From positions 496,001 through 560,000 of the forward strand of contig JAFWCB010000005.1 of assembly GCA_017537025.1 (NCBI GenBank): 64,000 bases of DNA, given 5' to 3'. The position numbers were made by a program, and so were the translations under genes. The notes under the pieces were generated by a model. It was not told the origin of the DNA, made no database searches, and saw only the letters and a program-made list of their open reading frames with translations. The stretch comes from Sediminibacterium sp. GTDB lineage: Bacteria > Bacteroidota > Bacteroidia > Chitinophagales > Chitinophagaceae. Of this stretch, positions 8,810-18,389 are shown piece by piece (position 1 is the stretch's first letter; every line of letters starts with the position of its first letter).

Positions 8810-11800
8810 TTAGAATCCAAAGTTTAAACCAACTGTGTAGGCTTTCGTATTTGGAATAGTATTGTGATCAACCCCACGATCGAAAGCAGAGTTGCTTGTA
8901 CCAGAACTAACTTCAGGATCCATACCGGTATACTTGGTGAAAGTAACTAGGTTTCTACCACTTAATACAAGTTGTAACTTTGTAAATGCTTTTAACTTGA
9001 ATGCTTTTGCAAAATCAAATGCAACAGAAATATTTCTTAATCTCCAGAAAGAAGCATCTTCATAGAAATAATTCTTAGTACCATTATTCGCACCTGCTTG
9101 GTATACACCACGATAAAATGCGGTATATGCCTGAGTTGTACCATCTATATTAATTGGTTGTGTGTAGTCACTACTAATACCATCACGGTACATCCATGAT
9201 TTAGTTTGGTTATACAAATGGCTTCCATTTACCCAATCCCATTGCATACTGAAAGTTGCATAACCTTTATACGTAAGATTATTGATGAAACTCATATTGA
9301 ATAATGGGTTCGGATCACCAAAACTAAACTGACCAGGAATATTGTATGGGCGCTTCGTAGCTTTTTCAACTACCCATCCGTTGCTGGCAACAGTATATAA
9401 GGATTTTTGTGCATCTGGAATTGCGGGCAACCCTGTTGCCGGATTGATAGCATTCAAATCTCTAATCATTAAGAAACCAAATAACTGTCCAATTTTATCA
9501 CCAGCTTTTAATACGTAGTTTGAGCTACCGGCTGAACTCGTTACTACAATTTCAGCACCATTAGTTGATGTGATTTCAGATGTTTGTTTACTAAAATTAG
9601 TAGTCATATCCCAACTAAAATCTTTCTTTTGTAAAATATTCAAATTCAATGAAGCCTGAAAACCACGAGATCCTAAACCAAATGCATTATTCTTAACCGT
9701 TCCAACTCCGGTAGATGGAGCTACGTCAACATCATAAATTGCATTGTCGGTAGTTCTTTTCCAATAAGTTGCAGAAAGCGTGGCATTTCTCAACCATTCT
9801 CCTTTTAAGATAGTAAACCCTAAATCAAATCCGTACTCTTGCTCTTTAGAAATTTCAACCTGAAGAGCTGGGTTTGGGTTTGAAGTCTGAAAATTTAAAG
9901 TACTATTTGTACCTAAATTATTTACGTCCAATACTGGAAAACGATCGAATGCACCTGGTTGAATACCCGCCTCACCATAAGCCGCTCTAACCTTAAAGGA
10001 ATTAATTACATTAGAAATAGAGGAGTTTTGCCAGAATTTAAAACGATCTACGTTTATATACCCATCAGCACGAGGGAAAGTTTGTGCAGTTTGACCTGAC
10101 CCGAAAGCAGAGGAATAATCACTCCTAACACCTACCGATAGACCAGCAATATCACCATACTCAAAACGCTGATTTACTAGGAACCCATAAGTAATGAAAG
10201 GTCTAACAAAATCGCTTGTAACTTTGTAAACACCTGCTTGGCTAGCATTCCAAGGAGTAAAAATTGGTGCATCATATGCGTCTGCCTGAAATCTTCTATA
10301 AAGATTCTTACGATAATCATAAGAAAACTGAGTGCTAGATCTAATGGGAATATTAATCTTAAAGTCTTTGGCAAAATCAAAACGCGCTGTGGCACTAGCT
10401 ATAAAGTTTTGAAAAGTTGTCCGATCATTCGTATTCAAAATTTCTCCAGTTGTGCTTCCATCGGCTTTTGCATTAGGGTTATAACCAAGACCAATTGCAT
10501 CTCTAGAAATATTCACCAATACATTTTTATTAAACTGTTGGTTATCTACTTTTTGATAAGAATTATAGTTTTGATAGTTTAACCCATATTTGGCATCCAA
10601 TTCAACAAATCGAGAAAATTTGTAATTAAGATTGATATTTTGTATAACATCAACAACTGGTCTGTTAGCACTTCTATACTGTGTTCTAAAATTAGGATTA
10701 GATCCATTAACCCCTACTGCATCTCCATAATAATTACCATAATTGCCGTCTAGATCTAGTTGATTATAGTTTGCAAAGGGTCGAGAATTATTGAGAGCAT
10801 AAAAAATATTTCTACCAGACTCCTCGTTTAATGTATTTTTCGTATAAATTAATTGAGTAGAAGATGTTAGTGTTAATCCTTTAGCCAGCTCAAATTGTAA
10901 TTTTGAGAGGACATTAGATCTAGCATAATCTCCATTTCCCTTAAAATTGCCTTGTTGCTGATTATTCGAAACAGATAATAAGAAATTCATCTTCTCTTTA
11001 CTACCAGAAACTGTAACAGAGTTATTCAGTACATTTCCTTTTTGTAGGAACATGGCATAATGATCATAGTATTGTAAATTCTTATCATATGCTTTATCTG
11101 CAAAACTAGTTAAAGACAATGCATTGTATTGCACATTGGCAGAATATCTAAGTGTTGAAGGATCCAGTGTTAATGGAACTCCACCTGAAGAAATAACTTC
11201 GTTATTGGCATTGGTTACAAAAGCATGCTTATCTGCTTTTCTCAAATTACCAATGTTTAATAATTCATTACTAGTATAACTTGAACTTATATCAATATTA
11301 ATTTTACCGGCTTTGGCTTTTTTAGTAAATAATTGTATTACACCGTTCGCACCCTGAGCTCCATATAAAGAAGCGGCAGCAGCACCTTGCACTACTTCAA
11401 CACGCTCAATGATGTTTACATCTATTGAGCCAAGATCTGTACCTGAAAGCTGTATACCATCTATTAAAATCATTGGTGAGGTACCGCCTTGTATTGAGTT
11501 AATCCCACGTAACAAAATGTTTAATGGACGACCTGGATTACCGTTCGTACTGGAAATTTGAGCTCCTGCGATTTGTCCAACCAATTGTTGCCCAACATCG
11601 CCACTTGGAACTTTTACCTGATTAGCCAGGTTAACTGCTTCTACGGCAACCGCAATTTTCTTTTTGCTCGTAGCAACACCCACGCCGGTAACAACCACTT
11701 CATTCAATGATTTGGTATCGGTAGCGAGTTTAATCAACAAATTGGTTGCATTAGCAACTACCTGCTGATTCTCATAACCAATTTCAGATACGATAAGTGT

Positions 11801-12004
11801 GGCACCTGACTTTACCTTTATAGTGAAAGCACCATTAGCGTCGGCACTTACACCATTTTTGGTGCCTTTTTCAAGAACAGAAGCGCCAGCAAGTGGAGCC
11901 CCTTTGTCGTCTGTTACTTTACCCGTAACAGTTGTTGTTTGTGCCAAACCCGCAGTAATTGCGAAAAGAAAGGCACAAAAACTGATCAGCAGTTTTTTTC
12001 TCAT
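8810..12004 (-). CDS. SusC/RagA-family TonB-linked outer-membrane protein (susC2)
   Basis: 1064 residues. Signal peptide MRKKLLISFCAFLFAITA, then a regulatory-like beta domain at about 24-95 (TGKVTDDKGAPLAGASVLEK), a TonB-box-like LNEVVVTGVG, and a plug domain with MILIDGIQLSG and YGAQGANGVIQLFTKK. The barrel ends in LNFGF. The first 75 or so residues and the DNA before the start codon are nearly the same as in susC3, while the plug and barrel diverge strongly. That pattern suggests recombination or selection on the 5' block. The call as a nutrient importer follows from the family; the substrate is unknown. Confidence 0.95.
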   Translation of the reverse strand: MRKKLLISFCAFLFAITAGLAQTTTVTGKVTDDKGAPLAGASVLEKGTKNGVSADANGAFTIKVKSGATLIVSEIGYENQQVVANATNLLIKLATDTKSLNEVVVTGVGVATSKKKIAVAVEAVNLANQVKVPSGDVGQQLVGQIAGAQISSTNGNPGRPLNILLRGINSIQGGTSPMILIDGIQLSGTDLGSIDVNIIERVEVVQGAAAASLYGAQGANGVIQLFTKKAKAGKINIDISSSYTSNELLNIGNLRKADKHAFVTNANNEVISSGGVPLTLDPSTLRYSANVQYNALSLTSFADKAYDKNLQYYDHYAMFLQKGNVLNNSVTVSGSKEKMNFLLSVSNNQQQGNFKGNGDYARSNVLSKLQFELAKGLTLTSSTQLIYTKNTLNEESGRNIFYALNNSRPFANYNQLDLDGNYGNYYGDAVGVNGSNPNFRTQYRSANRPVVDVIQNINLNYKFSRFVELDAKYGLNYQNYNSYQKVDNQQFNKNVLVNISRDAIGLGYNPNAKADGSTTGEILNTNDRTTFQNFIASATARFDFAKDFKINIPIRSSTQFSYDYRKNLYRRFQADAYDAPIFTPWNASQAGVYKVTSDFVRPFITYGFLVNQRFEYGDIAGLSVGVRSDYSSAFGSGQTAQTFPRADGYINVDRFKFWQNSSISNVINSFKVRAAYGEAGIQPGAFDRFPVLDVNNLGTNSTLNFQTSNPNPALQVEISKEQEYGFDLGFTILKGEWLRNATLSATYWKRTTDNAIYDVDVAPSTGVGTVKNNAFGLGSRGFQASLNLNILQKKDFSWDMTTNFSKQTSEITSTNGAEIVVTSSAGSSNYVLKAGDKIGQLFGFLMIRDLNAINPATGLPAIPDAQKSLYTVASNGWVVEKATKRPYNIPGQFSFGDPNPLFNMSFINNLTYKGYATFSMQWDWVNGSHLYNQTKSWMYRDGISSDYTQPINIDGTTQAYTAFYRGVYQAGANNGTKNYFYEDASFWRLRNISVAFDFAKAFKLKAFTKLQLVLSGRNLVTFTKYTGMDPEVSSGTSNSAFDRGVDHNTIPNTKAYTVGLNFGF

Positions 12005-12012
12005 GTTGTTAA

Positions 12013-12058
12013 TTTTAGGTATAAAAGCCGTTTATCAAGCTTTTTGACCACCTAAGTA
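12013..12058 (-). promoter_or_regulatory. Conserved two-tier inverted repeat upstream of susC2
   Basis: On the minus strand TTAGGT (12050-12055) can pair with ACCTAA (12015-12020). Inside it, AAAAGCT (12038-12044) pairs with GGCTTTT (12023-12029) using one G-U pair. The loop is TGATAAAC and the outer stem ends about ten bases before the ATG. The same structure stands before susC3 with substitutions that keep most pairing. TTG at 12076-12078 and TACTTAGG at 12051-12058, 17 bases apart, are also conserved and could be promoter boxes. If so, the repeat is a DNA operator rather than an RNA hairpin. Confidence 0.5.
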
Positions 12059-12157
12059 ACCAAATAGCTGCCGATCAACCTTAAAAAATTGTTAATTTTA
12101 AGCTTTTTTTAAGGTTGTATTTGAAGGAAATTTATTCCCCTCGTTTATATTTCCTAC

Positions 12158-12868
12158 TTACAGTTGGTTATAAATATTAAAGATATTTATAATGTCAGTT
12201 TCATTACGAATAGCAGTTTTATAATTATTGAATATATCTTTCATTTGAATGCTTTTATCAGACAAAACGTCCATGATGAAATTTTTATCCTTTTTCAATC
12301 GAATAAACTCATTGTTCTTTAAAATATAATAATCAACATAAATAACAAACTCCCGGGTAATCTCTCCGCTAATGTCATCCTTGCGTGTATCAATTCGTTT
12401 GATGCTGGACTTATAAAGACTCAGTTTACCATCAACTAAAAGTTGATAGAATTCATTTTCATTATGCCCAAATGCCTTAGGCAAATGCGTTTTGAAGACG
12501 TAGGGAATTGTTTTTCCTCCTGATGAATCTAAGAAAGTAAATGATTTGACGATTTTACTTTCGATATTAATCTCTTCATTATTGTAAGCGCGAATATTAA
12601 TCAAATTGGATACGAGATCAATTCTTAGTAGAACATTCTCCAGTTTCTTCCCATTTAAAAATTCAATATTACCCCATTTAAACTCTTTTAAAAGAAAGGG
12701 ATGCCCGGCTATATTAGCATAATCTGGGCGAAAGGGTCTACCATTCATATCGGTAACCATCATTATTCTATCCCAACCACTCGATTGTAAGGTGGGTAGC
12801 TGAGCATTTACATTTATACAAGAAATCACAAAAAAAATAAATAACACCCGTTTGAATATATAGTTCAT
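12158..12868 (-). CDS. Secreted protein of unknown function, paralogue of 5107-5808
   Basis: 236 residues. The signal peptide is about 1-22 (RVLFIFFVISCINVNAQ). The mature protein aligns end to end with the product of 5107-5808: NGRPFRPDYANIAGHPF, LRIDLVSN, EFYQLLVDGKL, TRKDDISGEITREFV, DYYILKNNEFIRLKKDKNF and a C-terminal NYKTAIRNETDIINIF. The best conserved piece is the C-terminal third, where charged and aromatic residues alternate. It begins 42 bases after the terminator of the susC3-susD3 operon and ends 153 bases before susC2, so it may have its own transcript. The function is unknown. Its repeated place upstream of a susC gene suggests an accessory role for these porters. Confidence 0.8.
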   Translation of the reverse strand: MNYIFKRVLFIFFVISCINVNAQLPTLQSSGWDRIMMVTDMNGRPFRPDYANIAGHPFLLKEFKWGNIEFLNGKKLENVLLRIDLVSNLINIRAYNNEEINIESKIVKSFTFLDSSGGKTIPYVFKTHLPKAFGHNENEFYQLLVDGKLSLYKSSIKRIDTRKDDISGEITREFVIYVDYYILKNNEFIRLKKDKNFIMDVLSDKSIQMKDIFNNYKTAIRNETDIINIFNIYNQL

Positions 12869-12902
12869 AGAATCAGTTATAACTGAAGTTACTAATATTC
12901 TA

Positions 12903-12933
12903 AAATAAAGCGAGCCTCAAGAATGAGGCTCGC
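12903..12933 (-). terminator. Rho-independent terminator of the susC3-susD3 operon
   Basis: GCGAGCCTC (12910-12918) and GAGGCTCGC (12925-12933) form a perfect nine-pair stem with a six-base loop. On the minus strand it is followed by TTTATTTTA. It lies about 45 bases after the susD3 stop. Confidence 0.82.
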
Positions 12934-12967
12934 GTACTTAAAAATTAAACAAGAGAAACTATGAGAA
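12931..12967 (-). repeat. Second copy of the 37-base susD 3' segment
   Basis: Identical to 7098-7134. It sits between the susD3 stop and its terminator in the same orientation and position as the first copy. Confidence 0.85.
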
Positions 12968-12978
12968 AAATATAAAAT

Positions 12979-14697
12979 TTAAAAATTAGGATTTTTTACT
13001 GCCACACTTGATGCGGCAGGAGGATTTTTTACAATTTCATCGGCAGGTACATCCCAATAATCCATATAGTTGTAGTTGAATGTACTGTTAGTATACAAGG
13101 TATTTTTATAAATTAAATTACAGCCATATCGTCCGCCACCGTTAGCAGTGCTGTACGTCCAACCCCATCTTCTTAAATCATAATAAGAAAGACCACGGAA
13201 AGCTAAGGCAGCCAACCGTTCCATTGTCAATTCATTCATAGCCTGAGCTGGTGTAAGTGAAAGACTAGAAACCGGAGAAACATTCGCTCCCTGACTGGCT
13301 CTCACTGCATCTATTTGTAACAGGGCAGCAGGAACATTACCTGTTCTGATATTAGCTTCTGCTAACATCAATTGATTTTCTTCATAAGTTGGTCCGATAT
13401 ATACCTCAATGGTCCCGGCTGTTCTGGAACCCAATGCAGGAACTTTATTAGGTAAAGAAACATTTGCCGCATCTACTAAAGTGTAGCGTGTGCTATTCGT
13501 ATTGGCATCGCCATAAAAAGTACCTTGGGCTGTAGTAAAATTAGCTAAACGAGCATCTCCGCTTTTAAATTGCTGAACTAACCGTTCACTCACTTTAAAA
13601 GTTGAATTTTGATTGCTAATAGCTGCAAGCGATGAAACAGTTCCACCGGCTGCCGTGAAAAATGAATTAGCGGCCGTAGATCTGCCGGTAAACACATAAT
13701 CCCCTTGCTGAACACCTTTATTACATAGCGTTATAACATTTTGCCAATCAGCAGTAGTCATAACGGTGGTACTTGATTTAGTAATCGTAGCATTCAGATT
13801 ACCATTTACGAATGGAGATAGTTTGTTTAGTACAATATTTCTGGCAAGTAATGTATTTATGGATCTAATCCATTGAGCCGAGCTGGGAGGCTGACCTAAC
13901 CCTACTTGATTTTGCTTAGGAATCAACTGGCTTATGATAGCATTGTAATCAGCTTGGTTACTAATACCTCCTAATAAAGTAGCGGCTAAATTCAGATTCC
14001 TGTTAGATTCCGCAATAATAGCATTCTTATCTACGTAAGTATTTACTATGGTATTTGATTTATCTACAATTAAACCTGCATAGTAAAGAGATCCGATTTG
14101 AGAATAGGCAAAACCTTTCCACCATGCTGCCCATGCTTTAATCGTAGTAACTTTATCAGCAGAAAGACTAGGCACATTAGCAATTTGATCAAGTGTGAGG
14201 TTACAAGCATTGATCAATCCATACATACTAGCCCACTGATATATAAGTGCATTATTTGCATTTGCAGTTGCCGCCGTTGTATTAAATGACCGAATAATTG
14301 TTACCTGTGGAGAGGGATTATTAAATACAGTAGTAGCGTCGGTTGGATCAGCCTGAAAACGATCCGGAACACCCATTGTGGTAGTTTGGTTATTGGAACC
14401 TTGCCCACCCCCTACTACATCCCCCATCAATTCAATATAACCCCAGGGCAAAGAAAAATAACTATCCCCAAGCCATCCATTACCATAAGAAAATCCATTC
14501 CAGTAAACAGCACCCTTCGCATAGGAGGTGATACCGGTTTCATTCGTAACATTTCCTGAAAAAGTTGGTGAATTAGGGTTTGTTACATCCAATTCTTTTT
14601 TGCAACTAACAAGCAAAAGAATGGAGATCCCCAAAGCCGCACTCACCAATAACTTGGTACTTGTGCGATATGTAAATATTAATTTATTTTTTTTCAT
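12979..14697 (-). CDS. SusD/RagB-family lipoprotein (susD3)
   Basis: 572 residues. The signal sequence is longer than in its neighbours, with lipobox LLVSC and Cys32, followed by KKELDVTNPNSPTFSG. Conserved SusD regions include WASMYGLINACN, YEENQLMLAEANIRTG and LAALAFRGLSYYDLRRWGW. It groups with susD2. It starts 18 bases after the susC3 stop and ends before the shared 37-base segment and terminator. It is the surface ligand-binding partner of susC3; the ligand is unknown. Because the n-region before the hydrophobic core is long and basic, the exact start could be a few codons later, but no better ATG is present. Confidence 0.94.
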   Translation of the reverse strand: MKKNKLIFTYRTSTKLLVSAALGISILLLVSCKKELDVTNPNSPTFSGNVTNETGITSYAKGAVYWNGFSYGNGWLGDSYFSLPWGYIELMGDVVGGGQGSNNQTTTMGVPDRFQADPTDATTVFNNPSPQVTIIRSFNTTAATANANNALIYQWASMYGLINACNLTLDQIANVPSLSADKVTTIKAWAAWWKGFAYSQIGSLYYAGLIVDKSNTIVNTYVDKNAIIAESNRNLNLAATLLGGISNQADYNAIISQLIPKQNQVGLGQPPSSAQWIRSINTLLARNIVLNKLSPFVNGNLNATITKSSTTVMTTADWQNVITLCNKGVQQGDYVFTGRSTAANSFFTAAGGTVSSLAAISNQNSTFKVSERLVQQFKSGDARLANFTTAQGTFYGDANTNSTRYTLVDAANVSLPNKVPALGSRTAGTIEVYIGPTYEENQLMLAEANIRTGNVPAALLQIDAVRASQGANVSPVSSLSLTPAQAMNELTMERLAALAFRGLSYYDLRRWGWTYSTANGGGRYGCNLIYKNTLYTNSTFNYNYMDYWDVPADEIVKNPPAASSVAVKNPNF

Positions 14698-14715
14698 AAT
14701 TCATTTTTTTTGGGT

Positions 14716-17700
14716 CTAGAAACCTAAATTAAGAGTAGCTTGAAAGGCTTTTAAGTTTGGAATGGTGCTATGATCTATACCACGATCGAAAGCAGAGTTT
14801 GAGGCACCGGAGCTAACTTCCGGATCCATACCACCGTACTTTGTGATTGTTAACAGGTTTCTTCCACTTAACACCAACTGACATTTTTTAGTCCATTTTA
14901 AGTTGAACAATTTGGCAAAGTCAACTCCAAAAGAAACGTTACGAAGTCTCACAAATGATGCATCACTGTAGAAGTAATCTTTTGTCGTGTTATTACCAAC
15001 ACCACGGGCTGTAGTACCCAGTGCATAATATGCGCTAGCATAATAGGCAGTATATGCACCTGTTTGTCCGTTAATAGTTACCGGATTGGTAAAATCGCCA
15101 CTGATACCGTCTCTATACATCCACTCATTAGTTTGATTGTATAAGTGAGAACCATAAATCCAATCAAATTGGAAACCAAAACTAAAGGCGCCTTTATATG
15201 TAAAACTATTAATGTAAGAAGATGTTAATTTGGGATTTGGATCACCAAAAGGGGTTGCCTCGTCAGAGAAGAAAATAGCTTTCGTAAGCTTATTAACAAC
15301 CCTGCCATTTACTATTTCATAATTACCCTTGTTAGCAGCCGCAATGAAAGGCGTTCCATCAGCCCTTGTTTGATCGATGCTTGTAAGCGCTTTATACCCG
15401 TAAATTTGTCCAATTGGTGCACCTGCCGTAAGTACTAAACCGGATGAACCAGCAGCTGTAGTTAAAGGTATATCTCCTCCTGATACGCTGGTAATAATTG
15501 ATTTTTGATGTCCAAAGTTCGCTGTGAAATCCCAAGTAAAGTTTTTAGAAGCATAAACCGGGATATTAATGCCTATTTGAATACCATTAGAGGATAATCC
15601 GATGGCATTGGTAAGCAAACGAGATGCACCGGTTGAAGGAGGTACGTTTTGAGAGAAGATAGCATTATCTGTTGAACGTTTCCAATAAGTAAAGTTTACG
15701 TTGATATTTCTCAGCCAGTTACCCTTATTATTAGCATTGATGGTGAAATCGGTACCTATCTCTGTTTCTGTAGAAACTTCCACATTCAAATTAGGATTAC
15801 GAGAGGTAGTTTGATTCGTGTAAGTTACTTCATTACCCGTTTGTTGTAAATTAAGCACAGGATTGCGTTGGAAGGCACCTGGTTGTATACCTGCTTGCCC
15901 CCACCCACCTCTGATTTTAAAGGCAGAGATTACATTGCTTAATCCACTCCAAAAATTAAATGTGTGGAGATTTACATATCCGTTGTAGTGCCCGAAGGTA
16001 AATGGTTTTGAACCCGCACCAAAGGTTGAAGAATAATCTGTTCTAAAACCCCCGGATACACCGGCATGATTTCCCCAATCGAACTTTTGATCAACAATAT
16101 AGCCGTAGGTTACAAAGGGCTCAACGTAATCATTCATTACGAATTGTTGTTGGGTAGATTGCGCATTGAAGGGCGGATTTAATGGTAATGTTTGCCCCCA
16201 GGTATCATATTCCTTATACTTATTTTTACGATAATCAAATGCAACTAAAGTGGTTGACTGTATAGGTATACGCAACTTTAAATCTTTATCGAAATCGAAT
16301 TTGGCATTTGCACTAGAGTAAAAATTCTGTTTGGTATTAAAATACTGGAAATTATTAATCTCGCCGGTGTTATCGTTTCCGTTATTATAGGCAGCCCAAT
16401 TCTGATAAAAATTCGAGTTTTGATTTAAGCTCTGGTTGAAATAAGTCCAGATTGCATTTTCATTCCTATAACTAATACCGTATCTGGCATCTAAGGTTAC
16501 GAATCTATTAACCCTATAGTTTGCTTGCAAACTGGTGAGAAAGTCGATTCGCTTGTCATCATTACTTGTGTACTGCAAGCGATAAAAAGGATTAAATGCA
16601 TTAACGCTGGCAAAACTTGCACGCTGATAAGATACATAATTACCATCAGCATCTTTTCCCATCAAATTGAAAAAAGGAGATGTATTTAAGAAGCCATAAA
16701 CACCACCCACATCAGCATTAGACGTTCCATACCCATAACCGATGCCGCCGCCACCACCTAATTGTGGGTGCATAGTATTATTAGTATAAACAATATTTGT
16801 TATTGAACGAATGGTGAAGTTTTTAAACAATTCAAATCCAACATTTACTACCAAATTAGTACGATCGATACCACCGTTATCTTTCAGTAAAGCCGATTGA
16901 ATATTATTATTCGATAGGGTAATACTGAAGTCATTTTTTTCACCGCCGCCACTAAAAGTTACACTATTATTGCGACTCAACCCACTCTGAAATACTTGTG
17001 AGAAGTGGTCATAATATTGAAGTGATCCTTTGTATGATTGATCATTTGTATTCCGAGGATCGAGGATACCATAGCGGGTATAATTGGCTGTTCCTCCCGG
17101 AGTAGTGAAACCTGCAGGTAACCCTGCTATATTAGTTCCATAGCGGTAGGCAAGCGTTCCCGAACCTAGTAAAGCTCCAATATTAGGATCGATGCTTAAT
17201 GGTTGGCCGGCTGTAAAACCACCACTGTTTAAGGCAGAAACAATATTGCCATTAGCATCTGTTAAGTAAGGATGCTTATCTGCTTTTTTGAAATTGCCGG
17301 CATTGATATAAGTATTTAAACCAACGCTAGAGCTAACATCAACTTTTACAGAACCTCTTGTTCCTTTCTTCGTGAAAATTTGAATTACCCCGTTCGCTCC
17401 CTGGGCTCCGTATAGTGACGAAGAAGCGGCACCTTGTACAACCTCAATTCGATCTACTTGCGTAAGATCCAAAATATTTAAACTAGAAAAGGGAATTTCA
17501 ATACCGTCTAATAAGATCATCGGACGAGTACCTCCTTGAACACTGTTAATACCTCTTAAAACGATATTAACCTGATCACCGGGGTTACCAGATACAGAAG
17601 ATATTTGTGCACCGGCAATTTTACCAACTAGGGCCTGATCGATACCCGCAGAAGGAATTACCGGTAATTTATCTCCTTTAATAGATTCCACCGAGATCCC

Positions 17701-18051
17701 GAGCTTGCTTCTGGTTGTTGCAATTCCGGACCCTGTTACCACCACCTCACTCAATGATTTGGTGTCAGTATTCAATTTGATGATCAGATTTGAAGTTTTA
17801 GCTGAAACTTGTGTTGTTTCAAATCCAATTTCAGAAACGATTAGCGTAGCACCGGTTTTTACTTTAATGGTGAAAGCACCATTAGCATCGGCACTCACAC
17901 CATTTTTGGTACCTTTTTCAAGAACAGAAGCGCCAGCAAGCGGCGTCCCTTTGTCGTCTGTCACTTTACCTGTAACAGTTGTTGTTTGCGCCAACCCTGC
18001 TGTAATAGCGAAAAGTAAAGCACAAAAACTAATTAGCAGTTTTTTTCTCAT
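14716..18051 (-). CDS. SusC/RagA-family TonB-linked outer-membrane protein (susC3)
   Basis: 1111 residues from the ATG at 18051. An in-frame start nine codons earlier is possible, but the signal peptide MRKKLLISFCALLFAITA begins here, exactly as in susC2. Regulatory-like beta domain at about 24-95, TonB-box-like LSEVVVTGSG, plug domain with MILLDGIEI and YGAQGANGVIQIFTKK, and a barrel ending in LNLGF. The 5' block (leader plus about 75 codons) is nearly identical to susC2. The barrel carries long Gly/Asn-rich loop segments such as GGGGGIGYGYG. It is the first gene of a susC3-susD3 operon. Confidence 0.95.
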   Translation of the reverse strand: MRKKLLISFCALLFAITAGLAQTTTVTGKVTDDKGTPLAGASVLEKGTKNGVSADANGAFTIKVKTGATLIVSEIGFETTQVSAKTSNLIIKLNTDTKSLSEVVVTGSGIATTRSKLGISVESIKGDKLPVIPSAGIDQALVGKIAGAQISSVSGNPGDQVNIVLRGINSVQGGTRPMILLDGIEIPFSSLNILDLTQVDRIEVVQGAASSSLYGAQGANGVIQIFTKKGTRGSVKVDVSSSVGLNTYINAGNFKKADKHPYLTDANGNIVSALNSGGFTAGQPLSIDPNIGALLGSGTLAYRYGTNIAGLPAGFTTPGGTANYTRYGILDPRNTNDQSYKGSLQYYDHFSQVFQSGLSRNNSVTFSGGGEKNDFSITLSNNNIQSALLKDNGGIDRTNLVVNVGFELFKNFTIRSITNIVYTNNTMHPQLGGGGGIGYGYGTSNADVGGVYGFLNTSPFFNLMGKDADGNYVSYQRASFASVNAFNPFYRLQYTSNDDKRIDFLTSLQANYRVNRFVTLDARYGISYRNENAIWTYFNQSLNQNSNFYQNWAAYNNGNDNTGEINNFQYFNTKQNFYSSANAKFDFDKDLKLRIPIQSTTLVAFDYRKNKYKEYDTWGQTLPLNPPFNAQSTQQQFVMNDYVEPFVTYGYIVDQKFDWGNHAGVSGGFRTDYSSTFGAGSKPFTFGHYNGYVNLHTFNFWSGLSNVISAFKIRGGWGQAGIQPGAFQRNPVLNLQQTGNEVTYTNQTTSRNPNLNVEVSTETEIGTDFTINANNKGNWLRNINVNFTYWKRSTDNAIFSQNVPPSTGASRLLTNAIGLSSNGIQIGINIPVYASKNFTWDFTANFGHQKSIITSVSGGDIPLTTAAGSSGLVLTAGAPIGQIYGYKALTSIDQTRADGTPFIAAANKGNYEIVNGRVVNKLTKAIFFSDEATPFGDPNPKLTSSYINSFTYKGAFSFGFQFDWIYGSHLYNQTNEWMYRDGISGDFTNPVTINGQTGAYTAYYASAYYALGTTARGVGNNTTKDYFYSDASFVRLRNVSFGVDFAKLFNLKWTKKCQLVLSGRNLLTITKYGGMDPEVSSGASNSAFDRGIDHSTIPNLKAFQATLNLGF

Positions 18052-18059
18052 GTTGATTA

Positions 18060-18103
18060 ATTTAGGTATAAAAGCCATTTATCAGGCTTTTGACCACCTA
18101 AAT
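18060..18103 (-). promoter_or_regulatory. Conserved two-tier inverted repeat upstream of susC3
   Basis: The outer arms ATTTAGGT and ACCTAAAT (18096-18103 and 18060-18067) are a perfect eight-base inverted repeat. The inner arms AAAAGCC and GGCTTTT (18085-18091 and 18070-18076) are a perfect seven-base one around an eight-base loop. The outer arm ends eight bases before the ATG. The same element precedes susC2. A possible promoter (TTG 18122-18124, 17 bases, TATTTAGG 18097-18104) overlaps it. The sequence therefore allows either an operator over the -7 box or an RNA hairpin masking the translation start. Confidence 0.5.
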
Positions 18104-18124
18104 AACCGAATAGCTGCCGATCAA

Positions 18125-18389
18125 CCTTAACATTATATTAATTTTAATGCACTTTTAATTTTTTTACAAATAAATTTTTAAATCATTAAACAAAATTGAT
18201 GATCGGTAAAAACGGCTTTTAATCCGCTAAATAGTTGATTATAAATATACCTCTGGGCTAAATACCTGAATCAGAAGTTATAAAATCAGGCTTTTTTAAG
18301 TCAACCATTTAATTACGCTAAACAAAAAAAAGTATGCAAATTATTCTACATATGAATTGGCCGAATACCGCTGAATGCAAAAAATTAAT
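18125..18389. other. Divergent intergenic stretch between susC3 and radA
   Basis: This is part of the 467-base gap between the susC3 start and radA. The edges hold the susC3 control region and the radA promoter and leader hairpin (annotated separately). The middle is very A+T-rich with only weak inverted words such as CCTGA...TCAGG near 18267-18292 before a T-run. I see no supported gene there. Confidence 0.5.

Noticed and set aside
17705-18130. Plus-strand 141-codon frame opposite susC3, and a similar one at 11799-12047
   Set aside because: They mirror the conserved susC N-terminal codons, so similarity between the two is a shadow of the real genes.
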